DNA of 64,000 nt, taken from the NCBI GenBank assembly GCA_036401375.1, contig DASWVB010000036.1, forward strand, positions 1-64,000, read 5' to 3'. This DNA is from DASWUZ01 sp036401375. Lineage in GTDB: Bacteria > Acidobacteriota > Terriglobia > Terriglobales > Acidobacteriaceae. Position 1 is the stretch's first letter. Each line of letters opens with the position of its first letter. Positions 53,701 through 62,270 of the stretch are shown piece by piece. A model generated the notes under the pieces. That model was given only the letters and a program-made list of their open reading frames with translations, did not search any database and had not been told where the DNA came from. The translations under genes and the position numbers were made by a program.

Positions 53701-53918
53701 ACCATGCAGGTGTCGCAGGTCTGAATGGGCCCCAGGTGATGGTGATAGCAGACCTGCGGTACCTCGCGTCCAGCCCGGTTGATGGCGTCAATCAGCGGCT
53801 CGCCTTCGATGGCATCCGCAAGCTGGCCATCAACTGTGATCTCGACGTGGTGTAAGTCTTTGCCGGTCGGTAGAAATCCAGCTCGCGGGGTCCAGACGGG
53901 GTGAGAGTGTGTGCTCAT
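50778..53918 (-). CDS. fdhF: formate dehydrogenase alpha subunit, FdhF/YrhE-like
   Basis: 1046 aa molybdenum (bis-MGD) formate dehydrogenase catalysing formate to CO2. From the N-terminus: a plant-type [2Fe-2S] domain (CYHHHLGPIQTCDTC then ACGQRV), a cysteine-rich patch (CTVCDNNNGNCTVH), two ferredoxin-like [4Fe-4S] sites (CILCGRCVEAC, CVSCGHCITVCPC), the molybdopterin domain starting CTYCGVGC, and a C-terminal domain. The Mo ligand is a cysteine, C426, followed by Q427 in NCSRYCQSPAT; E. coli FdhF has selenocysteine-His. The frame has an ATG with GGGAG just upstream. No UGA selenocysteine codon is needed. Coupled to a DUF1641 gene; homoserine dehydrogenase is upstream. Confidence 0.92.
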   Translation of the reverse strand: MSTHSHPVWTPRAGFLPTGKDLHHVEITVDGQLADAIEGEPLIDAINRAGREVPQVCYHHHLGPIQTCDTCMVEVAAPYGDEGNGGSSTGSMLVRACGQRVSAGMSVVTESARARAAQTEAFDIILGNHMLYCTVCDNNNGNCTVHNTTAMLKVEHQVHPYLPKPFDKDESNAFYRYDPDQCILCGRCVEACQNVQVNETLTIRWEDQHPRVLWDGGEKIDGSSCVSCGHCITVCPCNALMEKSMIGEAGYLTALPAKALDDLIDVVKGVEPQTGYGAILQVSQVEAAMREVRTEKTKTVCTYCGVGCSFDIWTKGRHILKVEPSEGPANNISTCVKGKFGWDYVNSTDRLTKPLIREGATFREASWEEALDLVGKKLKETKDKYGPDSIGFISSSKCTNEENYLMQKLARAVVGTNNVDNCSRYCQSPATQGLFRTVGYGGDSGSISDIAEASLVLIIGSNTSESHPVLATRVKRAQKLHGQKVIVADLREHEMARRADIFMRPNPSTDIIWLSAISRYILDNGLENKAFLSKWVNGLEDYRRSLAPFTMEYASLKCGVPIEQLELIAREIAAAEKVCALWAMGVTQHCDGSDTSTAISNLLLVTGNYKRRGTGAYPLRGHNNVQGASDFGAMPQYFPGYEKVEDDSVRQRWEQGWGVKLSKKKGLDNHEMVDSIHEGKLKAVYLMGEDMYSADSNAHYVGAAFEKVPFFVVQDIFFSETCRFADVVLPASPSLEKEGTFSNTERRIQRLYQALEPLGQSQPDWRIIQQIANRLGAGWTYTHPADIMHECAQLTPLFAGVTYDRLAGFKSLQWPVAVDGSDQPLLYANEFPLPEGKAVLYGLEWHEPGETEDAEYDIHLNNGRLLEHFHEGNMTYRVPGILANTPDRFIEVSPELAEQRSIKTGQWLKITSRRGSLRARALITDRVRGMQVFVPLNDPQDPVNMLTGTHTDRVTHTPAYKETSVKIEVLPYVGANPLPRGNFRFGERTPQLGVEVERKWAQSRYREPGHAWSEAHGPNRHNGTNGDGLVQIQGVKAITARGESRG

Positions 53919-54004
53919 ACTCCCAGTTCAGATGCCAATCCCTGGAGTGGAGGTTCACTGTGGCGAGTTATGACAATACCGTAGCCCAGGTGCGCGGCAG
54001 GCCG

Positions 54005-55405
54005 TCAGCCGGCCGCCTCTTCCGGCTCAAGGATTTGCATCTGCAGTGGAGGCTCAAGGAAGCAATCCATCCCGGCGATCTTGCCCAGAGCACGCCGGAG
54101 CGCGGAGTCGGGACAGGGTTCCACCGTCACTACAAATGGGAGCCTCTCGCCCGGATGCCCCGGCTTCTGCAGGATTGCCTGGATATTAATGTGGTGCTCG
54201 GCGAGATGAGTCGCGATCTCCGCCACAATGCCGGGCCGATCATTGACGATGAAGCGGATGTAGTGCCGCAGCGACACCTCGCCGCTCACCGTGGTTCGAC
54301 GGACGGGCATGCCGCGGAGTTGTTGCCCCTCCCGTATTGAAAGCAGGTCTGATACCACTGCCACCGCGGTAGGCAGGCCGCCCGCACCGCGCCCTGAGAA
54401 GACGGTGTCGCCCCCATACTTGCCACTGACGACGACCATGTTTTCGGTGCCTCGGGAGCCGGCCAGCGGCGAGCCGTGGGGTACCAGCATGGGGCCCACC
54501 GTCGCCAGGATCTCCCTTCCCCGGGCATCGGCCCGCGAGATTTGGCGGATGGTGCAATGCAGGTCGCGCGCGTACTCGAAGTCGATAGCCTCAATACCGG
54601 TGATGGTGTGGGTCGGAATCTCTTCAGGCGTTATATCGGCGTGCAGACCGATCCGGGTGAGAATGACGAGCTTTGCGCGCGCGTCGAACCCATCGACATC
54701 TTCAGAGGGATCCGCCTCCGCATACCCAAGCGCCTTCGCCTCGAGGAGCGCCGCTTCAAATTCAGCACCGGCTTCCATCTTGCTGAGAATAAAGTTGCAG
54801 GTACCATTTAAAATGCCCTCGACCCGATGCAGCTGGTCGCCGCATAACCCCAGCTGCAGCCCTGGAATTACCGGCACTCCGCCCGCGACGGCAGCGCCAT
54901 AGAGGAGCGGAACTCGATTCGATGCGGCCAGCTTACTGAGTTCAATGCCGCGGTACGCTATCAGCTTTTTGTTCGCTGTGACTACCGCCTTGCCGGCAGA
55001 TAGCGCCTTGCTCGCCCACTCGCCCGCCGGCTCCAGCCCGCCCGCGAGTTCGACTAAGACGTCGGCATCGGAGGCGAGTACTTGGTTGAAGTCAGAGGTC
55101 CACACGACCGAGCGGGGCACCCACGGGACGCGCTTGCGCTCCACATCGCGATTGAGCACGTGGGTGAGCTCGAGTCCGTTGTGCCCCGCTTCGGAGAGGA
55201 TGCGGGCTACGGAACTGCCTACCGTCCCGAAGCCCAGAATCGCTACCTTCAGGGTCCTGATCGTGCCCTGCGTCGCGACCTCACCATTTGGAGTCTCCGA
55301 AGTCTGGACTGCACCGCCGTCAACACTCCTCTGAACTCCGCGCCCGCGCTGCTGCGCCGATGAGCCGCTTGCATTTGCCTTCGGATCCGATTTCCTGATA
55401 GCCAT
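54005..55405 (-). CDS. hom: homoserine dehydrogenase
   Basis: Reduces aspartate semialdehyde to homoserine on the threonine/methionine branch; 466 aa from the ATG at 55405, which has AGGAAAG about eight bases before it. A Ser/Lys-rich leader of about 45 residues precedes the NAD-binding site GFGTVGSSV (about 58-66). The catalytic region has NGTCNFILSKM and GYAEADPSEDVDGFDARAKLVIL with the active-site Asp/Lys. A C-terminal ACT domain follows (about 390-460, FIVNDRPGIVAEIATHLAEHHINIQAILQ). Isolated from other threonine genes; next is fdhF after 86 bases. Confidence 0.93.
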   Translation of the reverse strand: MAIRKSDPKANASGSSAQQRGRGVQRSVDGGAVQTSETPNGEVATQGTIRTLKVAILGFGTVGSSVARILSEAGHNGLELTHVLNRDVERKRVPWVPRSVVWTSDFNQVLASDADVLVELAGGLEPAGEWASKALSAGKAVVTANKKLIAYRGIELSKLAASNRVPLLYGAAVAGGVPVIPGLQLGLCGDQLHRVEGILNGTCNFILSKMEAGAEFEAALLEAKALGYAEADPSEDVDGFDARAKLVILTRIGLHADITPEEIPTHTITGIEAIDFEYARDLHCTIRQISRADARGREILATVGPMLVPHGSPLAGSRGTENMVVVSGKYGGDTVFSGRGAGGLPTAVAVVSDLLSIREGQQLRGMPVRRTTVSGEVSLRHYIRFIVNDRPGIVAEIATHLAEHHINIQAILQKPGHPGERLPFVVTVEPCPDSALRRALGKIAGMDCFLEPPLQMQILEPEEAAG

Positions 55406-55592
55406 GAAGATCGATCTTTCCTGTAATATGACCGCGCTGGACAACCCTCTGTTCCGGCGCAAGTCGTCAAAGCAGTCTAAGTTTACAGTGCGAACGTTTT
55501 CGGGCGTTCAACCCACAAAAGCTCTCCTGCATCTCTCGCAGTTGCGGTGAGGTGCAATGCCCGCCTGCGTGGTTACGCTACACTGAACTTGA

Positions 55593-56006
55593 ATGCGACG
55601 CGCACTGGCCATCACGCTTACCCTTGCATTTGGCTGGCTCGCTTCTGCGCCTCTGCTGCCTCTCCTCCTGCCGTCCCTCTTTGCAGCAAGCCTTACAGAA
55701 GATGCTGCGCTGCCTGCCTGCTGTCGTCGCGCAGGACGTCACCATTGCGCAATGCGCGGCGCGACAGAGACAGACTCAATTGACCGCTCTGCAGCGCGTT
55801 TGACGGAGAAGTGCCCCTTCGTGCTGCACTCAACCCCTGCTTCGCAGCCTTTCGCTTCCAGTGGCGGCTCGGCGAGAGTGAGCGGCATACTGATTGCGGA
55901 GCATCCCCGCTCCCCAGCGCAGGCCGAGGCAAACTATCGGCTCGCTGCCAGCCGCAGCCATCAGAAGCGCGGACCTCCACCCCAGAACATCTTCAGCATC
56001 GTCTAG
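55593..56006 (+). CDS. exported Cys/His-rich protein upstream of a TonB-dependent receptor
   Basis: 137 aa. An N-terminal hydrophobic signal or anchor (about 5-32) ends near LFAAS. Soon after comes a cluster with two adjacent cysteines, basic residues, then HHC (ACCRRAGRHHCAM, about 42-54), and a later KCPF. Such Cys/His/Met spacing is a typical soft-metal ligand set. The rest is low-complexity, Ser/Ala/Arg-rich. No family is firmly recognised. It is on plus, 144 bases before the TonB-dependent receptor, so the pair may handle a metal such as copper (inference). No clear ribosome binding site is seen; a TACACT lies eight bases before the ATG. Confidence 0.6.
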   Translation: MRRALAITLTLAFGWLASAPLLPLLLPSLFAASLTEDAALPACCRRAGRHHCAMRGATETDSIDRSAARLTEKCPFVLHSTPASQPFASSGGSARVSGILIAEHPRSPAQAEANYRLAASRSHQKRGPPPQNIFSIV

Positions 56007-56150
56007 ACGCAGACCTGCTCGCCCACTGACGCGCCTGCTCGCCGCTTTCGCGGCGCCGATGGGCAGTCAAGGCAAGCCCCTTCAAGCATCCGTTCTACTC
56101 CCGTGCAATCGGCCAACCATTGCACCTCAAGAAAGATCAGCGAGGATCAA

Positions 56151-58454
56151 ATGCGCCTACTTCAAGGCAGCTGCACCGTGGCGCCGGTTCAACCGCTGCT
56201 TGGTCTTCTCGCGCTCCTAGGGGTCCTGCTGCTGCCTTCGCCTCTGCATGCCACCGTGCTGGCCGAGCTGCGCGGCATTGTGCATGACCCTCAACATCGC
56301 CCGCTCAGCGGGGCCCAGGCGACGATAGCCGCAACCGCCTCATCCTTTCATCTCACCACAACAACCAACGGCGAAGGTATATTCGAGTTCGACGCAGTTC
56401 CCTTTGGCGAATACACCGTAACCGTATCGCTCACCGGATTTGCAACGCAGAGCCTGCCGGTCAGCCTCGCCTCAGGCACATCGGCGGTCCTGCACTTTCC
56501 CATGGCGATAGCCAGAGTGCAGCAGCAGGTGAAGGTTACAGCCTCCTCTGAAAACGTCGACAGCGTCACGCCCACTACCCTGGTCAGCCGTGCCGAAATC
56601 GCGCTCACCCCCGGCGCCGACCGCCCCGGCAGCATGCAGATGATCACCGACTACGTGCCGGGTGCTTACATGACCCACGACATGCTGCACATCCGCGGAG
56701 GTCACCAGGTCAGCTGGCTGCTCGATGGAGTGCAGATTCCCAACACCAACATCGCCAGCAACGTGGGCCCGCAGATTGCCCCCAGCGACATCGACTACCT
56801 CGAGGCGCAGCGCGGCTCCTATGGGGCCGAGAATGGAGATCGAACGTATGGCGTCTTCAACGTCGCGCCGCGCACCGGGTGGGAGCGAGACAGGCAGGGC
56901 GAACTGCTGATCGCAGCCGGAAACTTCTACAACGGGGACTCGCAGCTCTCGCTGGGGGACCATGACGAACGCCTCGCCTGGTATGCGAGCCTGAATGGGA
57001 ACCGCAGCAACTACGGCCTGGCCCCGCCGGTTGCCGGCATCTTCCACGATGCGGCAAACGGCTACGGAGGCTTGGGGTCGCTCGTTTACAACCGAACACC
57101 ACGCGACCAGTTTCGGCTGCTGGTGCAGGCACGTGGAGATTATTTTCAGATTCCCTACGATCCCGATCCCGCGAGCATCGGGAACAGCGAGTACCAGTCG
57201 GCCTACCTGCGCGACGGGCAGCACGAGAGTGACGCACTCTCCGCTTTCACCTGGGCGCGCACATTTCAATCGTCGACACTGCTGCAAATCTCACCTTTTT
57301 ACCACTACAACAGTGCGGAGTATGAGCCCTCAGCGACAGACCTGCCCGTTGCAACCACCTCCGATCGCGAGACGAATTACGCCGGAGTTCAATCGTCGAT
57401 CGGAGCGACAATCGGCCGCAACACGCTACAGGCGGGCCTCTACTCATGGGGACAGCATGACAGCTATGTCTTCGCCGCAGCCTTCAATGACGGCACGTCT
57501 CCCAGCTTCCGCAAACCGGATTCAAGTACCGGCGGCCTTGTTGAGCTCTACCTCTCGGACAGCGTCAAAGCGTCTTCCTGGCTGACGGTGATCGCCGGCT
57601 TGCGTGAGTCACGCTTTCAAGCCCAGATCACCGACACCTACACGGCCCCGCGCTTTGGGCTCGCGCTCCTCATTCCGCATCTGAATTGGACGCTTCGGGG
57701 ATTTTACGGTCGCTTCTACCAGCCGCCCCCCCTGCTCACTGCAGCCGGCCCGGTCGAACAGTTTGCGGAGGCGAACGACACAGCTATCGTTCCGCTGCAC
57801 GGAGAGCGCGACGAGGAGCACCAGTTTGGCGTACAGGTTCCGTTTCGGGGTTGGACGATCGATGCGGACAACTTCAGGACGCGGGTGAACAACTTCCTCG
57901 ATCACTCGAACATCGGCGAGTCCAGCATCTATTTCCCGGTTACCGTCAATGGCGCTTTGATCAGAGGATGGGAGTTGACCGTGCGTTCCCCGCGACTGTG
58001 GGGAGTGGCTGGGGCGCACCTTGCCTATTCAAACCAGATTGCCGAGCAGCGGGGCAACATCACCGGCGGGCTCATCTGCACACCGGCAGGCTCACCGCAA
58101 TGCGATGCGGGCTTCAGCTACAGTCCGGTCGATCACGATCAGCGCAACACGCTCAGTGCCGGATTCAACGCGAGCCTGCCAGCGGGCGCTACAGCATCGA
58201 TTAACGTGAGCTACGGGTCGGGCTTCACGAATGGATCACCAGATGCTCGGTACCCGGGTGCATACCTGCCGGCACACAGCGCTGTTGACCTTGCGGTGGG
58301 CAAACGGCTCGGCGAGAGAGCATCTGTGACTGTCACGGCGACGAACGTAACAAACCATCGAACGCTGCTCGACAACTCGCTTACCTTTGGAGGCTTTCAT
58401 TACAACGATCCGCGGCAGCTCGATGCTGAGTTCCGGTACCGTTTTCATTTTTGA
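56151..58454 (+). CDS. TonB-dependent outer membrane receptor with regulatory-like N-domain
   Basis: 767 aa from the ATG at 56151, with GAGGA five bases upstream. Signal peptide about 17-36. A carboxypeptidase-regulatory-like beta domain (about 40-120, ELRGIVHDPQHRPLSGAQATI) precedes the plug (about 125-245, ENVDSVTPTTLVSRAEIALTPG and LHIRGGHQVSWLLDGVQIPNTNI) and a 22-strand type barrel ending in the aromatic RYRFHF, as outer membrane insertion needs. The ligand is unknown. TonB energy is required; a TonB-type protein lies at the start of the window. The Cys/His-rich upstream protein suggests a metal or metal-chelate. Confidence 0.9.
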   Translation: MRLLQGSCTVAPVQPLLGLLALLGVLLLPSPLHATVLAELRGIVHDPQHRPLSGAQATIAATASSFHLTTTTNGEGIFEFDAVPFGEYTVTVSLTGFATQSLPVSLASGTSAVLHFPMAIARVQQQVKVTASSENVDSVTPTTLVSRAEIALTPGADRPGSMQMITDYVPGAYMTHDMLHIRGGHQVSWLLDGVQIPNTNIASNVGPQIAPSDIDYLEAQRGSYGAENGDRTYGVFNVAPRTGWERDRQGELLIAAGNFYNGDSQLSLGDHDERLAWYASLNGNRSNYGLAPPVAGIFHDAANGYGGLGSLVYNRTPRDQFRLLVQARGDYFQIPYDPDPASIGNSEYQSAYLRDGQHESDALSAFTWARTFQSSTLLQISPFYHYNSAEYEPSATDLPVATTSDRETNYAGVQSSIGATIGRNTLQAGLYSWGQHDSYVFAAAFNDGTSPSFRKPDSSTGGLVELYLSDSVKASSWLTVIAGLRESRFQAQITDTYTAPRFGLALLIPHLNWTLRGFYGRFYQPPPLLTAAGPVEQFAEANDTAIVPLHGERDEEHQFGVQVPFRGWTIDADNFRTRVNNFLDHSNIGESSIYFPVTVNGALIRGWELTVRSPRLWGVAGAHLAYSNQIAEQRGNITGGLICTPAGSPQCDAGFSYSPVDHDQRNTLSAGFNASLPAGATASINVSYGSGFTNGSPDARYPGAYLPAHSAVDLAVGKRLGERASVTVTATNVTNHRTLLDNSLTFGGFHYNDPRQLDAEFRYRFHF

Positions 58455-58551
58455 GCTCCGCGTTCTGGTCTCGGACCTCGGTCGTCTCTGTACTCTCTCT
58501 ACGGCTCGTTCTTGCGATCGCCTCCCGATACGCGCGCGGACTGCCAAGATG

Positions 58552-61500
58552 CTAGCTCGCCGAGTCCCCCGCCTCTTTCGGCTGCAGCGATTGCCTGATC
58601 GCTGGCAGGTCTTTCCAGGGATCAGTCTTGAGACGCTGCTTCCAGCTGGCAAAATCTGCGGCGCTGAAGCGAGGAACTTCGGGAGCGTTTAGCTCCTTCC
58701 ACTCCATCGGTAGTGAGACGAAGCTGCCGGGTCGAGCTCTCGGGGAAAACGGGGCCACTGCGGTCGCACCGCGCTCATTACGCAGGTAGTCGAGATAGAT
58801 CTTCCCCTTGCGCGCAGCCTTGGTCATTTTCGTCAGGTAAAGTCTTGGATTTGCCTGCTCCATCTGCATTACGAAGGCGTGCGCGAAGTCCTTCACCACC
58901 GGCCACTCAAATTCCGGATCGATGGGCGCGACCACGTGCAGGCCTTTGCCGCCGGTGGTCTTGAGGAAGCTGCGAAGCCCCCACTGATCGAGCCGGCTGT
59001 GGATCTCGCGCGCCGCATCGGCGAGCGTAGTCCAACTGATCGCTTCATCCGGGTCGAGGTCAAAGATGAGCCTGTCGGGGCGTTCGATATCCTCGTTGTG
59101 TGAGCCCCACGGGTGCAGTTCGAGCACATTCATCTGGGCCAGCGCGGTTAGCGCCTCGGCGGTGGACAGAGTGATGAATTCCTCAATCTTGTTACCGTTC
59201 TTCTCACGAATGGAGATGCCACCGATACCCTTGGGAAGGCTGCGGTTCACATGGCGCTGGAAGAAGCATTGCTGGCCGCTGCCATCAGGACAGCGAATGA
59301 TGCTCAACGGCCGGTCCTGGATATGCGGCAGCATGTGCGGCGCTATCTGAAAGTAGTATTCGGCGAGCAGCTGCTTAGTGAGCCTGGACTGCTGATCGAG
59401 CAGCTTGTCAGGATGAGTGAGACGGACGGGCAGTGAAAGAGCCAACGCGCTGGCGCCCTTGTGCTCGATATGACGTCCGGCAGAGTCGTCCTGGGAAGCC
59501 TGCGATCCGCCTCGACGTAAAGAAGCACGTCGATGCGGTGCAGCGGTCTTCGCAGCTACATCCTTATCGGCAACTTGGGACCGAATCGTTTTCGCCGCTG
59601 TATCCTGTAGCGTGCTACTCCCCTGGAGTGGTGTAAGCGCCGCTGTTTCTGTTCCCGGGATACGGCTGCCCGCTGCCTCCACCTCCTGCAGATCAGCAAT
59701 CGTCGCTACCTCTCTAACCACTTCAGTGGCTGGCTTATCTTCGCGCAGTCCCTTGAAGGAGGACTGTCGCACCAGACCGTCCGCCGTCCAGGTGCGAAAC
59801 TGTACCTCGGCGACCAGCTCCGGCTTCACCCAGATCGCATCACGGCGGGCGTCAGCGGGTGCATCGCGAAAGGGCATGGCGCTCCGCTTTAGCTCCTCCA
59901 GCCGTGCACGCAGCATCGCCGCCGTCTTCTGCGTAAACCCGGTTCCGCTGCGGCCAGCGTAGACCAGCTTTCCGTCTTCGTAGAAGCCCAGCAGCAGCGC
60001 GCCCACGCCGTTCGAGCCATTCGACGGCAGCGTAAACCCTCCGATGACGAACTCCTGCTGACGTACGCACTTTGCCTTGACCCAGCTTGCAACTCGCCCT
60101 GAGGTGTAGGTAGAGGTCGCCAGCTTCGAAACGACTCCCTCCGCACCTACCCTGCACGCCTCGGCAAACATCTCTGCCCCGCGGCCCTCGATATCTTCAC
60201 TAAAGCGAAGCGCATCGCCGGACGGAGTATCTTCGACCAGCGTGCGGAGCAACTGCTTCCGGTGCCCTAGCGGCAACTCGCGCAAGTTGCGCCCGTTCAG
60301 ATGGAGCAGGTCAAAAGCGAAGTAGACCATGTGTTTCTGTTCGCCCTGCTGGAAGGCTGCCTGAAGCTCGGCGAAGCTGCTGAGGCCCGCATCGTCGAGC
60401 ACCACTACTTCGCCGTCGAGAATAGCGCTCTCCACAGGCAGATGAGCCACGTCCGCGGCCACCGCGGGCATGCGGGCCGTCCAGTCCAGGCCCTTGCGTG
60501 TGTAAAGGGTGACGTTCAGACGGGCGTGCGACTTGCTCCCCTTGCCACGCGACTGCACGTGCGCCTGAACGCGATAGCCGTCAAGCTTCAGTTCATGGAC
60601 CCAATCCGCAGCCTTTGGCGGCGCGGTCGCCTGCGAGGCGAGCTGAGGGGGTATGAAGGGTGGCAGACTCTCCTTGGGAGCCTTGTTCAACAGCGTCGCG
60701 ATACTTGCTGCAGCGGCCTTGCTCAATTCGCCAGGTGGCTCGACGGGGGCAGCCCCGGCCGGCTCTGACGCCTTCGCGGCAGCCTTTGCCTCGCGCGCCA
60801 AGGACGACCGTTTCGTGTCCTGCTTCGCGTCGCGATTCGACTCCCAGACATGGTCCTGTGAGCTGGCAATCGCATCGAGCCCGCGTCCGGTGATAACGCT
60901 GTCCGGCTGCTGCTCGGTCACCTGCGCGTCTTCTACACCCCGCTCGAATTCGTCATGTTCCTTGATCAGCAGCCAGTTCGGCTTACCTTCCTGGGCCGCC
61001 CGCCCGCCCATCCGCACCAAGACCCACCGGCCCTTCAGCTTGGCGCCGTGCAGGGTGAACTTCAGATTACCCTTCGCCAGCCCCTCGTCTGCGTCGCCCA
61101 GCGGCTCCCACGTGCCCTCGTCCCAGAGCATGACGGTGCCTCCGCCATACTGGCCTTTGGGAATGGTGCCCTCGAAGCCACCGTATTCGATCGGATGGTC
61201 CTCCACCTGTACTGCGAGGCGCTTGTCGCCGGGATAGTAGCTTGGGCCCTTGGTGACCGCCCAGCTCTTGAGCACTCCGTGCAGGCCCAGCCGGAAGTCA
61301 TAGTGCAGCCGCGTCGCCGCGTGCTTTTGTACGATGAAGGGAAGCGCGCCGCTGAATCCCTGGCTGGCGGTCGGGCCTCCGCTCGGCTCTGCAGTCACAG
61401 AAAAGTCGCGCATCTCGCGATAGCGTGCCAGCTGGGCGTCCACGGCTTGGGACGCGCTCTGGGGGGCGGCGCTCTTTGCTCCCTTTGGTCCGGGAGATGT

Positions 61501-61641
61501 AGCGGCAGACCTCTTCTTTCTATTCCCCGTCTCTTCCTTTTTTGGGCTGGCCGCTGGATTCGCCGGAGCAGCGTCTTTTTCTTTCGCTTGGATCTTCTTG
61601 GAAGCCACGTCGTTCTCTGCCTCCCGCGCTGCAGCGCTCAC
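58552..61641 (-). CDS. ligD: multifunctional ATP-dependent DNA ligase D
   Basis: 1029 aa enzyme of bacterial non-homologous end joining with Ku. After a Lys/Ala-rich leader (1-70), order is: 3'-phosphoesterase (about 75-220, FIVQKHAATRLHYDFRLGLHGVLKSWAVTKGPS, YPGDKRLAVQVEDHPIEYGGFEGTIP), ATP-dependent ligase (about 325-640, catalytic K352 in ELKLDGYR) and a C-terminal polymerase/primase (about 735-1010, LTHPDKLLDQ and the metal-binding LIFDLDPDE and GLHVVAPI). GTG start with no strong ribosome binding site. The ku gene is not in the window. Confidence 0.95.
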   Translation of the reverse strand: MSAAAREAENDVASKKIQAKEKDAAPANPAASPKKEETGNRKKRSAATSPGPKGAKSAAPQSASQAVDAQLARYREMRDFSVTAEPSGGPTASQGFSGALPFIVQKHAATRLHYDFRLGLHGVLKSWAVTKGPSYYPGDKRLAVQVEDHPIEYGGFEGTIPKGQYGGGTVMLWDEGTWEPLGDADEGLAKGNLKFTLHGAKLKGRWVLVRMGGRAAQEGKPNWLLIKEHDEFERGVEDAQVTEQQPDSVITGRGLDAIASSQDHVWESNRDAKQDTKRSSLAREAKAAAKASEPAGAAPVEPPGELSKAAAASIATLLNKAPKESLPPFIPPQLASQATAPPKAADWVHELKLDGYRVQAHVQSRGKGSKSHARLNVTLYTRKGLDWTARMPAVAADVAHLPVESAILDGEVVVLDDAGLSSFAELQAAFQQGEQKHMVYFAFDLLHLNGRNLRELPLGHRKQLLRTLVEDTPSGDALRFSEDIEGRGAEMFAEACRVGAEGVVSKLATSTYTSGRVASWVKAKCVRQQEFVIGGFTLPSNGSNGVGALLLGFYEDGKLVYAGRSGTGFTQKTAAMLRARLEELKRSAMPFRDAPADARRDAIWVKPELVAEVQFRTWTADGLVRQSSFKGLREDKPATEVVREVATIADLQEVEAAGSRIPGTETAALTPLQGSSTLQDTAAKTIRSQVADKDVAAKTAAPHRRASLRRGGSQASQDDSAGRHIEHKGASALALSLPVRLTHPDKLLDQQSRLTKQLLAEYYFQIAPHMLPHIQDRPLSIIRCPDGSGQQCFFQRHVNRSLPKGIGGISIREKNGNKIEEFITLSTAEALTALAQMNVLELHPWGSHNEDIERPDRLIFDLDPDEAISWTTLADAAREIHSRLDQWGLRSFLKTTGGKGLHVVAPIDPEFEWPVVKDFAHAFVMQMEQANPRLYLTKMTKAARKGKIYLDYLRNERGATAVAPFSPRARPGSFVSLPMEWKELNAPEVPRFSAADFASWKQRLKTDPWKDLPAIRQSLQPKEAGDSAS

Positions 61642-61707
61642 GATGAGATTGCAGCAGGAGCGAAACGGCTGCCCCGGGGTCGCCCGCCGAGTAAATGGTC
61701 ACGTGAA

Positions 61708-61733
61708 AATGGGGCGCCACAAGGCGCCCCATT
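61708..61733 (-). terminator. terminator of the zinc-ribbon protein gene
   Basis: 11-bp stem AATGGGGCGCC / GGCGCCCCATT with a 4-base loop; the minus strand continues TTCACG, a weak T-run. It separates the zinc-ribbon gene from ligD on the same strand. Confidence 0.65.
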
Positions 61734-61753
61734 CCCAAAAGTAAACGGGCAGG

Positions 61754-62017
61754 CTATTGAGGCTTGCGATATACGATGCCGCCGTCGGGCAGGTAGTACT
61801 CTGCCGAGCAGTCGTCCGAACCGCAGATCATGGATTCGAGCCCCGCATACTGCGTCCGCGTGATCAACCCGAGAGCACCGCACACGGGGCAGGCCAGGAC
61901 CGCCCAGTAAGGATTCTTCACATCGCCCATAGAGCCTGCGTTTTCCAGCACAAACAGTGTTCCGGGCTGCATCTGCTCCGGAATCCACTCCTCTAGTAAC
62001 TGAAGTTCTGGCAACAT
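61754..62017 (-). CDS. small zinc-ribbon-like protein, unknown function
   Basis: 87 aa with the ATG at 62017 preceded by a good GAGGAGA. The central segment has a CxxC pair (ACPVCGAL) and a second pair separated by about 20 residues (MICGSDDCSAEYYL), a typical zinc ribbon. The N-terminal part is hydrophobic with ELQLLEEWIPEQM. No signal peptide. It might be a small zinc-binding regulator or a protein-protein adapter. No family is recognised. Confidence 0.7.
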   Translation of the reverse strand: MLPELQLLEEWIPEQMQPGTLFVLENAGSMGDVKNPYWAVLACPVCGALGLITRTQYAGLESMICGSDDCSAEYYLPDGGIVYRKPQ

Positions 62018-62270
62018 GCTGTCTCCTCTCAGATTTGGTGGTGCGGGTGTGGCTTGCTTGTGCTTTGCTGCGCGATCCGTCCGAAAAATGCCTGCGCTGA
62101 AGTCGTCCCCCCTTGGATTTCTGACTTGTCCCGACAGTCAAGGTCATCCCTGCTCCGGAACGTTACTTAACCTGCATTCTTCCCGCCGCCCCACGCAGTG
62201 TCAACCGCCATCGCGCAGCCGCATTGCCAAGCTGGGTTCCCCGACGCTCCTTTTTGTTCAGACCACAACA

